In this document: positions 26,474-36,109 of the stretch, one piece after another | Layout of the letters: each line of letters starts with the position of its first letter | Position numbering within the stretch: position 1 is the stretch's first letter | Source: Acidobacteriota bacterium | GTDB taxonomy: Bacteria; Acidobacteriota; Aminicenantia; Aminicenantales; Saccharicenantaceae | Assembly: GCA_022711665.1 (NCBI GenBank) | Contig: JAKLEN010000001.1 | Location: forward strand, 621,179 to 685,178 | Direction of reading: 5' to 3' | DNA length: 64,000 nucleotides | Translations under genes and position numbers: made by a program | The notes under the pieces: model-generated | What the model was told of the DNA's origin: nothing | The model's input: the letters and a program-made list of their open reading frames with translations, nothing else | The model's database searches: none

Positions 26474-26591
26474 GTTCGGTGCCCTCTCTCTCCAGATGAT
26501 AGATGACGGGACGGGCCTTAGCAAGCGCAGGCCGACAATTCCCCGCCCGCCCCGGTCCCCGCCGGCCTCCCGGCCGGAACCAGCCGCCGTG

Positions 26592-26620
26592 TTGACACCC
26601 CCGGGCCTGGGTGATAATCT
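26592..26620 (+). promoter_or_regulatory. Promoter with start site close to the ATG at 26634
   Basis: A perfect TTGACA (26592-26597), a 17-nt spacer and TAATCT (26615-26620; GATAAT at 26613 is the alternative) predict a start near 26627, leaving only about 7 nt of leader. Confidence 0.6.
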
Positions 26621-26633
26621 GGAAAATCCGCCG

Positions 26634-27470
26634 ATGAGCGAAGAAACGATCAAGGAAGGCGTCGCCGGGGTCGTCCGGACCTACGAGCTGCTTGACCGGG
26701 TCAGGACGCGGCAGGACCTGGACATCCGGGACGACCAGTTCGACTTCACCGCCCTGCTCGAGGCCGTCCGGTACGCCGGCCGGCGCCGCATCCCCCTGAG
26801 CCTCCTCGACACCGGCCGCTTCGGCCTCGAGGAACTGGAAAGCCTGGCCAAGGCCGGGGCCCGCATCCTGACGTCCGACGAGGCCCGGCCGCGGGCCGAC
26901 GAATGGGAGATCCTGCTGCGGGCCTGCCGCGAAGGCGGCACGCACCTGTCGGCGCTCTGGAACGGCCCGCTTCCCGAGGCCGGCGGGGCCGGGACGATCG
27001 GGCTCCAGGCGCTGGACGACCTGCTCGGGAAGGGCCTGGATTTCCATGTCTCCGACCGGACCCGCCCGCGCGACGCCGGGCGCCTGTCCGGGCTGGCCGC
27101 CGCGGCCAGGCGCGGCCGGGGGTATTTCGTCGTCTATCACGCCGGGCCGCTCGACGAGGAGCTGGCCGGGCCGGCCGCCAACCGGGCCTGGGTCCATTTC
27201 GCCGACGAGGCCGTCGCCGACGGAGCGGCCGGGGCCCTGGCCGTCGAGATCGCCCGGACCGCATCGAAGGCCGGCTCGCGGGCCGTCGTCCACATCGAGC
27301 GCGGGCTGGGCCTCGACCTGCTGAAGGAGCTTTGGGAGGCCGGCGCGGCGCTCCTCTTTCGGACGCCGCCGAGCGACGACCAATCCCTGCTGCGGCCGAT
27401 CGAGCGGCAGGCGGCCAGGCGGAGGATCCCCGCCCGCGCCTACCGGCTCTCGACTGCCTGCCTGCCCTGA
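26634..27470 (+). CDS. Uncharacterised protein of 278 residues
   Basis: I do not recognise this family. The protein lacks a signal peptide or membrane segment, so it should be cytoplasmic. It alternates predicted strands and helices (RIPLSLLDTGRFGLEELESLA, GARILTSDEARPR, GRGYFVVYHAGPL, RAVVHIERGLGLDLL), which suggests an alpha/beta fold of the TIM-barrel type. The start at 26634 is chosen because a promoter ends 14 nt upstream and no Shine-Dalgarno is visible, so it may be translated from a near-leaderless mRNA. It runs divergently from queC; the next forward gene is a Na+/H+ antiporter-like carrier 86 nt away with its own promoter. Confidence 0.7.
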   Translation: MSEETIKEGVAGVVRTYELLDRVRTRQDLDIRDDQFDFTALLEAVRYAGRRRIPLSLLDTGRFGLEELESLAKAGARILTSDEARPRADEWEILLRACREGGTHLSALWNGPLPEAGGAGTIGLQALDDLLGKGLDFHVSDRTRPRDAGRLSGLAAAARRGRGYFVVYHAGPLDEELAGPAANRAWVHFADEAVADGAAGALAVEIARTASKAGSRAVVHIERGLGLDLLKELWEAGAALLFRTPPSDDQSLLRPIERQAARRRIPARAYRLSTACLP

Positions 27471-27518
27471 TCCCTCCGCACCCCTCCCGCCGGAGACCCG
27501 GCCGGGCGCGATCTTCTA

Positions 27519-27547
27519 TTTAAAAAAACCGGCCGTTCCGCTACAAT
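27519..27547 (+). promoter_or_regulatory. Promoter for a leaderless antiporter transcript
   Basis: TTTAAA (27519-27524), a 17-nt spacer and TACAAT (27542-27547) predict a start about 3 nt before the ATG at 27557. Confidence 0.55.
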
Positions 27548-27556
27548 ACGCCTCTT

Positions 27557-28807
27557 ATGGACGCGCACCAACTCGGACAAACGCTGCCGTTGTGGGGAGT
27601 CGTTCCCTTCGTGGGGCTCCTTCTGTCCATCGCCTTCCTGCCGCTCAAGGCTCCGCATTTCTGGGAGAGCCACAAGAACAAAGGCCTGGTGGCCTTCCTC
27701 TGGGCCCTGCCGGTCGCCGCCTACTTCCTGTTCCGGGCTCCGCACGAGCTGCTGTTGTCGGTCAAGGATTACGCCTCGTTCCTGCTCCTGCTCACGGCCC
27801 TGTTCATCGTCTCGGGAGGCATCGTCCTCAAGGGCGATCTCAAGGCCACGCCCGAGGTCAACGCCCTGTTCCTGCTGGTCGGCGCCGTGCTGGCCAACTT
27901 CATCGGCACGACCGGCGCCAGCATGCTGCTCATCCGGCCGCTGCTCAAGACCAACTCCGAGCGCAAGTTCACCAAGCACATCCCCATCTTCTTTATCTTC
28001 CTGGTCTCGAACATCGGCGGCCTGTTGACCCCGCTCGGCGACCCGCCGCTGTTCATGGGCTTCATCAAGGGCGTGCCCTTCTTCTGGACCCTGCGGCTGC
28101 TGCCGATCTGGGCCGTCATGGTCGGCGGCACGCTGCTGATGTTCTACCTTTACGACGGCATCCAGTACCGCAAGGAAGAGTGCCGCAACATCATCCGCGA
28201 TCGGCAGCGCGTCCAGCCGCTGCGCCTGACGGGCAAGATCAATTTCGTCTGGGCGGCGGGCATCGTCGCCGGCATCTTCCTGCCCTTCCCCGTCCGCGAG
28301 GCCGTGCTCGTCCTCATGGCCGTCCTGTCGCTCCTGACCACCAGGCGGCAGTGCCGGACCGACAACTGCTTCAACTACAACCCCATCCTTGAAGTGGCCA
28401 TCCTCTTCGCCGGCATCTTTGTGACCATGATCCCGGCCCTCCTCATCCTGAACGCCCGGGCCGGCCAGCTCGGCCTGTCCCATCCCTGGCAGTTCTTCTG
28501 GACGACCGGAGCGCTGTCGTCGTTCCTGGACAACACCCCGACCTACCTGGCCTTCTTCTCCATGGCCCAGGGGCTCGGGCTCGGCGGGCCGGTGGCCGGC
28601 ATCCCGACGGTCCTCCTCCAGGCGGTCAGCGCCGGCGCCGTCTTCATGGGCGCCAACTCCTACATCGGCAACGGGCCGAACTTCATGGTCAAGGTCATCG
28701 CCGAGGAGTACAAGCTCAAGATGCCGTCGTTCTTCGGCTACATGGCCTACTCGATGCTCTTCCTCGTGCCCCTCTACCTCGTCGTGACGCTGGTCTTCTT
28801 CAGGTAA
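27557..28807 (+). CDS. Sodium:proton antiporter-like membrane carrier (ArsB/NhaD/CitMHS superfamily)
   Basis: The 416-residue inner-membrane protein has about ten to twelve hydrophobic segments. Motifs of the ion-transporter superfamily occur twice: FIGTTGASMLLIRPLL and NIGGLLTPLGDPPLFMG in the first half, and FLDNTPTYLAFF and GANSYIGNGPNFMVK in the second, marking the two re-entrant loops of the inverted repeat. It probably exchanges Na+ for H+, although citrate-type carriers share the fold. There is no ribosome site, and a -10 box ends 9 nt before the ATG. Nothing adjacent defines its role further. Confidence 0.86.
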   Translation: MDAHQLGQTLPLWGVVPFVGLLLSIAFLPLKAPHFWESHKNKGLVAFLWALPVAAYFLFRAPHELLLSVKDYASFLLLLTALFIVSGGIVLKGDLKATPEVNALFLLVGAVLANFIGTTGASMLLIRPLLKTNSERKFTKHIPIFFIFLVSNIGGLLTPLGDPPLFMGFIKGVPFFWTLRLLPIWAVMVGGTLLMFYLYDGIQYRKEECRNIIRDRQRVQPLRLTGKINFVWAAGIVAGIFLPFPVREAVLVLMAVLSLLTTRRQCRTDNCFNYNPILEVAILFAGIFVTMIPALLILNARAGQLGLSHPWQFFWTTGALSSFLDNTPTYLAFFSMAQGLGLGGPVAGIPTVLLQAVSAGAVFMGANSYIGNGPNFMVKVIAEEYKLKMPSFFGYMAYSMLFLVPLYLVVTLVFFR

Positions 28808-28884
28808 GCGCGCCCGGACCCGACCATGAACTCCCTGTTCGGCCCCACCCTGAAGTCGATCGCCGCAGCGGGCGGCCGTTGGCG

Positions 28885-28980
28885 GCGCGCCGGAGACTGC
28901 GATCGTCCCGGCCGGCGCGCGGCGACGCTACTAATAGCGCTCGCCGGGCGCGCCGCCCACCAAAAAAAGTGGTCGGCGGG
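28885..28980. other. Series of three GC-rich hairpins before the ATP-grasp operon
   Basis: GCGCGCCGG pairs with CCGGCGCGC (28885-28893, 28912-28920). GGCGACGCTA pairs with TAGCGCTCGCC with one bulge (28921-28945). CCGCCCACC pairs with GGTCGGCGG with one mismatch around an A-run (28953-28979). They may end the antiporter transcript or be a small RNA. Confidence 0.5.
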
Positions 28981-28990
28981 CAAATAGTGC

Positions 28991-29018
28991 TTGACAATTG
29001 GTTCAAATGCTCTATAAA
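28991..29018 (+). promoter_or_regulatory. Strong promoter of the ATP-grasp/aminomutase operon
   Basis: A perfect TTGACA (28991-28996), a 16-nt spacer and TATAAA (29013-29018) stand in a locally A/T-rich stretch. The predicted leader is about 60 nt. Confidence 0.78.
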
Positions 29019-29083
29019 TGAAAATGAATTTATGATTCAGGCGTAAGGACCGACGAAAGACTCAGCGGAAAAGGAATTCGACG

Positions 29084-30193
29084 ATGAAAGTGGCGTTGCT
29101 GTATAGCTCGAAGGCCGGGATGGAGGCCACCCTCTCCCGCCGGCCCGACGAGCACAAGGACGAGGAGGACGAGCCTCCACTGCCAAACGACATGCTCGCC
29201 GAGTGCGACTCGGACGAGACGATCGCCGCGGTCGGGCATGCTCTCCAGGAACGACACCAGGTCCTGTTCATCGAATCCGATGACAAGGCCTACGGCCGGC
29301 TGAAGCGGCAGCGGCCTCATCTCGTCTTCAACATCGCCGAGCGCGTCATCGGCCCCAACCGCGAATCCCACATCCCGACCGTCTGCGAGATGCTGGACAT
29401 ACCCTACACGGGCTCCGATCCGCTGACGCTCGGCATCTGCCTCGACAAGTCGCGGGCCAAGGAGATCCTGTCCTACCATCGCATCCCCAACCCGGCTTTC
29501 TGGATCGTCGGGTCGGCCGCGGCCATCCCGGCCGGCGTCCGCCTGCCGGCCATCGTCAAGCCGCTGACCGAGGGCTCGAGCAAGGGCATCAAGAACAACT
29601 CGCTCGTCCGCACCTTGGGCGAGCTCTACGAGCGCGTCGACGAGGTCGTGGCGATCTACAAGCAGCCGGTCATCGTCGAGCGCTTCCTCGACGGCCGCGA
29701 GTTCACGGTCGGCGTCCTGGGCAACGATCCGGGCTACGAGATCCTGCCCATCGTCGAGATCGACCACGGCCAGCTCCCGGCCGGGGCCGCCCCCATCTAT
29801 TCCTATGAGGCCAAGTGGCTCTGGGACACGCGGGAGAAGCCGCTGGACATCTTCAAGTGCCCGGCCCCCATCCCCGGCGTCCTGCAGGCCAAGATCGAGA
29901 GCCTCGTGGCCCGGACCTGCTCCGTCCTGCGGGTCCGGGACTGGTGCCGGGTCGACGTCCGGCTCGACGAGAAGGGCGAGCCCAATATCCTCGAGGTCAA
30001 TCCGCTGCCGGGCATCCTGCCCCGCCCCGAGGACAACTCCTGCCTGCCCAAGGCGGCCCGGACCGCCGGCTATTCCTATTCGGACCTGATCCACCGGGTC
30101 GTGGAGGAGGCCGCCAAGCGCTGCGGCCTCCGACAAACGCGCGTCCGGCCCGCGGCCAGCGAGCGGCCGGCGGTCCTTGCGGATCGTGCATGA
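29084..30193 (+). CDS. D-alanine--D-alanine ligase-like ATP-grasp protein (first of a pair)
   Basis: The 369-residue protein has an N-terminal domain with an acidic insertion (about 20-45), an ATP-grasp core with IVKPLTEGSSKGI near 155 and VERFLDGREFTVGV near 200, and metal-binding EVNPLPGI near 308, close to the Ddl motif. It is not likely to be the housekeeping Ddl: it is paired with a second ATP-grasp gene, a GNAT and an aminomutase. Ddl-like enzymes join amino acids through an acyl phosphate. AAGGA lies 8 nt before the ATG. It overlaps the next gene by 4 nt (ATGA). A role in making a peptide or amide containing beta-lysine is my inference. Confidence 0.85.
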   Translation: MKVALLYSSKAGMEATLSRRPDEHKDEEDEPPLPNDMLAECDSDETIAAVGHALQERHQVLFIESDDKAYGRLKRQRPHLVFNIAERVIGPNRESHIPTVCEMLDIPYTGSDPLTLGICLDKSRAKEILSYHRIPNPAFWIVGSAAAIPAGVRLPAIVKPLTEGSSKGIKNNSLVRTLGELYERVDEVVAIYKQPVIVERFLDGREFTVGVLGNDPGYEILPIVEIDHGQLPAGAAPIYSYEAKWLWDTREKPLDIFKCPAPIPGVLQAKIESLVARTCSVLRVRDWCRVDVRLDEKGEPNILEVNPLPGILPRPEDNSCLPKAARTAGYSYSDLIHRVVEEAAKRCGLRQTRVRPAASERPAVLADRA

Positions 30194-31224
30194 CCGCAGC
30201 CCCCACGATAGCCATCGTCTTCAACGCCTACGAACCGAGACCGACAGAGGCGGCGGAGCGTTTGTCGGAGGAGTCCGTGGCCGAGATGGCCCGGCAGGCC
30301 CAGGACGCTGTGCTGACGCTGGGCCTGGGCGTGACGCTCATCCCCCTGCAGCGGAGCCTGCTCAATTTCCTGGGCCGGGTCCGCGAGGTCAATCCCGACG
30401 CGCTGATCAACCTCTGCGAAGGCTACTACGGCCGGCCGCAATGGGAATCGAACGTCGCCGGGATCTTCGAGCTCCTGGGCCTGGGCTTCACCGGGAGCCC
30501 GGCCAAGACCCTGGCCTTCTGCCAGGACAAGTTCAAGGCCAAGGCGGTGCTCCGGGCGGCCGGGCTGCCGACGGCCCCGGCCCAGCTGATGATCGCCGGC
30601 GACGAGCCGCTGGAACTGCGCTTCCCGCTCATCGTCAAGCCCAACGCCGAGGACGCCAGCCTGGGCATCTACCCCCATTCGGTCGTCCGGGACGAGACGG
30701 CGCTGCGGCAGCAGGTCCGGCGCTGCCTCGACAACTACAGGCAGCCGGTCCTGGTCGAAGCCTTCATCGACGGCCGGGAGTTCAACGTCTCGGTCCTGGA
30801 CGACGGCGAGGTGAAGCCGCTGCCCGTGTCCGAGATCGATTTCTCGGCCATGCCCAAGGACCTGCCGCGCATCCTCGGCTACGAGGCCAAGTGGTTCGAG
30901 GACAACCCCCTCTACAAGAAGACGCCGCCCATCTGCCCGGCGCCGGTCGACGACGAGCTCCGGACGAAGCTCCAGGGGCTGGCCGCCGCGGCCTTCCGGA
31001 CCATGGGCTGCCGCGATTACGCGCGGGTGGACTTCCGCATGGACGCCAAGGGCCGGCCGTTCATCCTCGAGGTCAATCCCAATCCCGATATCAGCATTAA
31101 CGCGGGCTATGCCCGGGCCCTCAAGGCGGCCGGGATCGAATACGCCGCCTTCTGGGGCGCCATGGTCCGCAACGCCCTGGCGAGAAAGGTCAGCCATGAT
31201 CCGGCGGATGCAGGCGCGCGATAA
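30190..31224 (+). CDS. D-alanine--D-alanine ligase-like ATP-grasp protein (second of a pair)
   Basis: The 344-residue protein shares the layout of the previous gene: LINLCEGYYG, the ATP-grasp motif IVKPNAEDASLGI near 150, VEAFIDGREFNVSVL near 193 and EVNPNPDIS near 298. The last motif differs from the Ddl consensus (NPD where Ddl has PG), and the glycine-rich loop also differs (DASLGI versus GSSKGI), so its acceptor is probably different. The ATG overlaps the preceding stop (ATGA), showing coupled translation. The two proteins could act in sequence or as a heterodimer. The frame is open upstream only as a shadow of the first gene. Confidence 0.85.
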   Translation: MTAAPTIAIVFNAYEPRPTEAAERLSEESVAEMARQAQDAVLTLGLGVTLIPLQRSLLNFLGRVREVNPDALINLCEGYYGRPQWESNVAGIFELLGLGFTGSPAKTLAFCQDKFKAKAVLRAAGLPTAPAQLMIAGDEPLELRFPLIVKPNAEDASLGIYPHSVVRDETALRQQVRRCLDNYRQPVLVEAFIDGREFNVSVLDDGEVKPLPVSEIDFSAMPKDLPRILGYEAKWFEDNPLYKKTPPICPAPVDDELRTKLQGLAAAAFRTMGCRDYARVDFRMDAKGRPFILEVNPNPDISINAGYARALKAAGIEYAAFWGAMVRNALARKVSHDPADAGAR

Positions 31225-31669
31225 GGACGCGGTCCTCGGGCTCGTCCGGGCCACCGGCTTCTTCACGGAGGCCGAGGTCGGCGTGGCCGAGGAGCTTATC
31301 GACGTCTTTCTCGGCCAGCCCGGCCAGAAGGACTACGACGTCGTCGTCGCCGAGGACGAGGCCGGAGCGCCGGCCGGGTACATGACCTGGGGTCCGACGC
31401 CGCTGGCCGAGGACGCCTACGACCTCTACTGGATGGCCGTCGCGCCGGCCCAGCAGGGCCGGGGGCGCGGCAAGGAGCTGGTACGCTGGCTCGAGGCCGA
31501 GGTCGGCCGCCTGAACGGACGGCTGATCATCATCGAGACCTCGTCGCAGCCGAAATACCACGGCACGCGGCAGTTCTATCTCGGTCTGGGATACAAGGAA
31601 GTCGCCCGGGTGCCGCATTTCTACAAGCCGGGCGACGATCGCGTCATATACGCGAAGTATTTTCGTTAG
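31196..31669 (+). CDS. GNAT-family N-acetyltransferase
   Basis: The 157-residue protein has a standard GNAT fold: the acetyl-CoA motif LYWMAVAPAQQGRGRGKEL (Q/RxxGxG/A) lies near residue 85, and a C-terminal KYHGTRQFYLGLGYKEVARV typical of motif B follows. It starts inside the previous gene (29-nt overlap) behind AAAGG. It is much shorter than AblB, the beta-lysine acetyltransferase, so it is not a simple AblB copy, although its neighbour is a lysine 2,3-aminomutase. The substrate may be beta-lysine, a ligated product, or something else. Confidence 0.85.
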   Translation: MIRRMQARDKDAVLGLVRATGFFTEAEVGVAEELIDVFLGQPGQKDYDVVVAEDEAGAPAGYMTWGPTPLAEDAYDLYWMAVAPAQQGRGRGKELVRWLEAEVGRLNGRLIIIETSSQPKYHGTRQFYLGLGYKEVARVPHFYKPGDDRVIYAKYFR

Positions 31670-31682
31670 GAGAGTTTCGGAG

Positions 31683-32795
<1,113 letters not shown>

Positions 32796-32805
32796 GATCA
32801 AGAGA

Positions 32806-32855
32806 GGGTCAAACCTACCTTGTACCCATTTTTGGGTAAAAGGTAGGTTTGACCC
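32806..32855. repeat. Long palindrome (REP-like or terminator)
   Basis: GGGTCAAACCTACCTT pairs exactly with AAGGTAGGTTTGACCC, and TACCC/GGGTA extends the stem around ATTTTT. It lies between the convergent kamA and SIS-domain genes. A 15-nt part (TAGGTTTGACCCCTT) recurs at 47400-47414. Confidence 0.8.
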
Positions 32856-32859
32856 CTTA

Positions 32860-35052
32860 TTATCGCAGCGATTCCAGGTATCCGCTCAGGCCGGTCGTTT
32901 TCACGATGGCCAGGGTTTCCCCGGCGTCGAGGCCGCGCTTTTCCCGGAGCGACTCGAGGATGCGGACGATCGAGAAGGCGACCTCGGCCGTCTGTCCGGC
33001 CTCGGCCTGGCGGTCCCGGAGGCAGGCGATGGCGTCGTATAGGACCGCGTTGGCCTCGCCGTAGGTGATGGGATCCCGCGGGCCGTGCGCCGCGGCCCAT
33101 TTCGGCGTGGCCAGGATGTCGTTGACGTGCGACTGGATGAGGTAGGTGGCCCGGCCGATGAGCTTGAGGTTGCTCGGGCTGACGTTGGTCATGGTGTTGC
33201 CGACGACCTTGCCGAGCTTGGCCATGACCGCCGTCGAATGGGCGTTGAGCAGCATCTTGGCGGCCATCTGCTGTCGGAGCCCGAACGGATCGGCTTCGGT
33301 CCCCACGGCCGCCGGCACGACGACGAGCCGTCCGGACGCGCCCGCCCAGAGCCGCCGGACCCGGTCCGCGATCGCCGGGAACTCCTTCGAGGGCCGGCCG
33401 GTGAAGAGCAGGACGCCCGCATCGGCGCCGCCGGCCGCGGCCAGGCGCAGGACCCGGGCGAACGAGGAGCCCGCGTCCTCGACGGCCCCGTCCTCGGGCG
33501 TCACGGCCACCAGCACGCACAGGTCGCCCGGCCGCGGCCCCCGTCCTTCGGTGTTGGCCGCCGCGAGCGAGAAATCGTAGAGGCCCGCCTGGTCGTCGCC
33601 CGCCTTCTTCAGGCTCTCGAGGGCCGCCCGCCGCAGGTACGGGTCGGCGACCTCCGTTTCGAACGGCCCCCGGTACTTCTCCGCGGCCAGCCCCCGGAAG
33701 GGCCGGCCCAGGAAGGCCCGCCAGGCCTCGGCCGGCGTCTCCGCCTTCGTCCAGACCTGGATCCAGCATTTCCGCCGCGGCTCCTTGACCGTGTCCAGCG
33801 GGAAGAGGCGGAAGGTCGGGCTGCGCTCGGTGCCGTCGATGAACACGGTGATCAGGCCCCGCTCGGCGTAATAGGTCGAGAAGCGCCCGCCGGCGTAGCA
33901 GGCCGCTTCGAGATCGGTCAGGCCGGCCAGGTCCGGCAGGGCCGCCCGGGCGGCGGCCAGAACGGCGCCGAAATCGGCCAGCTTCGCGGCCACACCCGGG
34001 CCGTGCCCACCCTCCCGCCCGGTCCGGCCGGCGAACCCCAGCCCGGCCATTTCCCGGGATGAGAGGACCGGCGCCAGGACGCGCTCCACGGCCGTCTCGA
34101 CGATGGCCGCGACGACGTAGGTCTCGATGGTCGTGGCCTGCATCCGGGTCGACCCCGTGATGGCCTGCGGCCCGGTCGTCAGGTTGATCTTGGTGATCCC
34201 CGGCTCGGCGATGGCGGCGCGGCTGCGGTCGAACGGCATCAGCCGCTCGTCCGGGTTGTTGTAGACGAAGTAGAGCTTCTTGCGGCTCTCGGCGGGGTCG
34301 TAATCCGCCTCGGCCTTCCATTGGTCGAGCGCGGCCAGGACGGTCCCGATGACCGAGGACGTCTCGCCGCCCTCGGTGACGCAGATGACCACGTCGCCCC
34401 TGGCCACGCCCCGGTCCTGGAGCTGGAGCCGGCCGATGAGCGGCAGGTCCTCGAAGCCCTCGAGCGAGCTGATGAGGGCCCGGTCGGCGCCAGTCATCTC
34501 GCCGACGAGGGACTCCTCGATGGCCGTCCCGGCCGGCAGGCGGCCGGCCGCCTTCTTCCAGATCCGCCGGTCGGCCTTGACCCGGCGCCAGAAGGGTCGC
34601 CAGAAGGCGCTCTCGACCTGCTTGGCCAGCCGTCCCGTCGCCCCGCAGCCGTAGACGTAGACCTTGCGGCCGCCGAGGATGGCCGTCTCGACCGCCCTGG
34701 CGGCCTGTTCGAGCGCCTCCGGGGCCGCGGCCAGCTCGGCCATCCGGGCCGCGATGTCGTCGTCGACCGACGACAGCATCCGCAGCCCGGCCAGGGTGTC
34801 CTCGCGGATCCGCTCGCCCAGGTACCACGTCTTGGGATGCCGCTGCTCGGTCAGGAGGGTGTGCAGCTGGAACTGCGTCTTGTTCTGGACGTAGTCCACG
34901 GATTCGGCCGAGGGCTCTATACCCAGGAGCTTGAGCAGGCCGCTCGACGCCTGGCCCGCCGGCGCCGCCGGCTTGTCCTGCCCTCCGCCGCTCGCCGTCG
35001 CGCCGCAGGCCAGGACCGCCAGGACGGCCAGGACGGCGATCCGGGAACGCAT
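32860..35052 (-). CDS. Exported MurQ/GCKR-like protein with two SIS domains
   Basis: The 730-residue protein has two sugar isomerase (SIS) regions. The N-terminal one contains VYVYGCGATGRLAKQVES near 130 and ICVTEGGETSS near 220; the C-terminal one contains VLLFTGRPSKEFPAI near 560 and NVSPSNLKLIGRA near 640, which recalls the MurNAc-6-phosphate etherase MurQ and glucokinase regulatory proteins. Unusually it begins with an export signal ending in Cys (AVLAVLAVLACGATASGGG), possibly a lipoprotein signal, although MurQ substrates are cytoplasmic. The ATG overlaps the stop of the deaminase gene (TGATG). It may act on periplasmic anhydro-muropeptides or sugars; the function is unproven. Confidence 0.78.
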   Translation of the reverse strand: MRSRIAVLAVLAVLACGATASGGGQDKPAAPAGQASSGLLKLLGIEPSAESVDYVQNKTQFQLHTLLTEQRHPKTWYLGERIREDTLAGLRMLSSVDDDIAARMAELAAAPEALEQAARAVETAILGGRKVYVYGCGATGRLAKQVESAFWRPFWRRVKADRRIWKKAAGRLPAGTAIEESLVGEMTGADRALISSLEGFEDLPLIGRLQLQDRGVARGDVVICVTEGGETSSVIGTVLAALDQWKAEADYDPAESRKKLYFVYNNPDERLMPFDRSRAAIAEPGITKINLTTGPQAITGSTRMQATTIETYVVAAIVETAVERVLAPVLSSREMAGLGFAGRTGREGGHGPGVAAKLADFGAVLAAARAALPDLAGLTDLEAACYAGGRFSTYYAERGLITVFIDGTERSPTFRLFPLDTVKEPRRKCWIQVWTKAETPAEAWRAFLGRPFRGLAAEKYRGPFETEVADPYLRRAALESLKKAGDDQAGLYDFSLAAANTEGRGPRPGDLCVLVAVTPEDGAVEDAGSSFARVLRLAAAGGADAGVLLFTGRPSKEFPAIADRVRRLWAGASGRLVVVPAAVGTEADPFGLRQQMAAKMLLNAHSTAVMAKLGKVVGNTMTNVSPSNLKLIGRATYLIQSHVNDILATPKWAAAHGPRDPITYGEANAVLYDAIACLRDRQAEAGQTAEVAFSIVRILESLREKRGLDAGETLAIVKTTGLSGYLESLR

Positions 35053-35567
35053 CAGTCCTTCCCGTATCGGCGCTCGTCGTCGAGGATGTCGCGGGCCTGC
35101 CAATCCCTGATCCAGTCCTCGACCCGGAACACCTGGAGGCCGCCCCCGGCCGTCGAGCAGACGATGCGGTCCAGCCCGCAGTTGACGATCATCTTCTTGC
35201 AGATGTAGCACGGCAGCGCGCTGATCGGCGTGCCGCCGTCCGGCTCGCTGCCGTAGATGTACATGTCGCCGCCGAGCAGGCTGACCCCGGCCCGGGCGGC
35301 GTTGATGATGGCGTTCTGCTCGGCGTGGACGCTGCGGCAGAGCTCGTAGCGCTGGCCGTGGGGGATGGCCAGCTTGTCCCGCAGGCAGTAGCCGTGCTCG
35401 AGGCTGTCCTTGGTCTTGCGCGGCGCCCCGACGTAGCCCGTCGAGATGATCTGATCGTCGCGGACGATGATGGCCCCGATCGACCGCCGGAAACAGGTGC
35501 TCCGGCTGGAGACCTCCTTGGCGATGCCCAGGTAGTACAGGTCCTTCGACGTTCTCTCGGGCCTCAT
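35052..35567 (-). CDS. dCMP deaminase-family zinc enzyme
   Basis: The 171-residue cytidine/deoxycytidylate deaminase-fold protein has the zinc motif VHAEQNAII near 85 and PCYICKKM near 120, plus the nucleotide-side GYVGAPRKTKDS and GYCLRD segments typical of dCMP deaminases and ComEB. It would deaminate dCMP to dUMP for thymidylate synthesis. GGAGG lies upstream of the ATG, which overlaps the previous stop (ATGA); its own stop overlaps the next start. ComEB-like late-competence proteins share the fold, but no comEA or comEC is nearby. Confidence 0.9.
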   Translation of the reverse strand: MRPERTSKDLYYLGIAKEVSSRSTCFRRSIGAIIVRDDQIISTGYVGAPRKTKDSLEHGYCLRDKLAIPHGQRYELCRSVHAEQNAIINAARAGVSLLGGDMYIYGSEPDGGTPISALPCYICKKMIVNCGLDRIVCSTAGGGLQVFRVEDWIRDWQARDILDDERRYGKD

Positions 35568-36109
35568 GCGACCTCCTCGAGCCGGCGCTGGAACTCCTCC
35601 AGGCTGCCGTCGTTGACGATGAGCCGGTCGGCCGCGGCCATGGCCGCCTCGAGCTGCTGGGCCTCCGCTCCGCCGGCCCTCTCCAGGGCTTCCTTCCGCC
35701 GGAAGGCCTCCAGGTCGGCCGCCGACTCGTCCCGCCCCCGGAGGGCGGCCCGGGCGAAGCGCAGCTCGATCGGAGCGTCGATGGCCAGCAGGACAAAGCC
35801 CGCCTCGCGGCGGAGGGTCTCGATCTCGGCCAGGTTGCGGATGCTGTCGATGACCGCCCGCTCCCCGGGGCCGATCTTGGCCATCGTCCGCCGGGCCAGG
35901 ACGTCGGGGCCGAACCGCCGGCGCAGCTCGTTGCCAGCCCGGATGAGATTGTCCCGGCTGGCCGGCAGGCCCCGGGCGGCCAGATCCTCGCGGATGACGT
36001 CCGACAGGGAATGGCAGGCGTAGCCCCTGGCCCTGAAATAGGCTGCGGCCTCGCCCTTGCCGGCCCCGTTGGTGCCCGTCAGCCCGATCAACCGCGGCGG
36101 CTTGGTCAT
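35564..36109 (-). CDS. P-loop nucleotide kinase-like protein (dephospho-CoA kinase/UPF0200-like)
   Basis: The 181-residue protein begins with a Walker A motif LIGLTGTNGAGKGEAA at residue 7, has a SLSDVIREDLAARG segment, and a predicted DR-x-IVND C-terminus, as in dephospho-CoA kinase and archaeal UPF0200 nucleotide kinases. Length fits both. It is coupled by 4-nt overlaps to the aldehyde dehydrogenase gene before it and the dCMP deaminase gene after it, so a role in nucleotide metabolism (for instance phosphorylating a deoxynucleotide) is reasonable. The exact substrate cannot be read. Confidence 0.78.
   Translation of the reverse strand: MTKPPRLIGLTGTNGAGKGEAAAYFRARGYACHSLSDVIREDLAARGLPASRDNLIRAGNELRRRFGPDVLARRTMAKIGPGERAVIDSIRNLAEIETLRREAGFVLLAIDAPIELRFARAALRGRDESAADLEAFRRKEALERAGGAEAQQLEAAMAAADRLIVNDGSLEEFQRRLEEVA

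Noticed and set aside
29084..31224. Housekeeping D-Ala-D-Ala ligase
   Set aside because: Two unlike copies in one operon with an aminomutase and GNAT, and a changed EVNPNPD motif in the second, argue against simple wall-precursor ligases.
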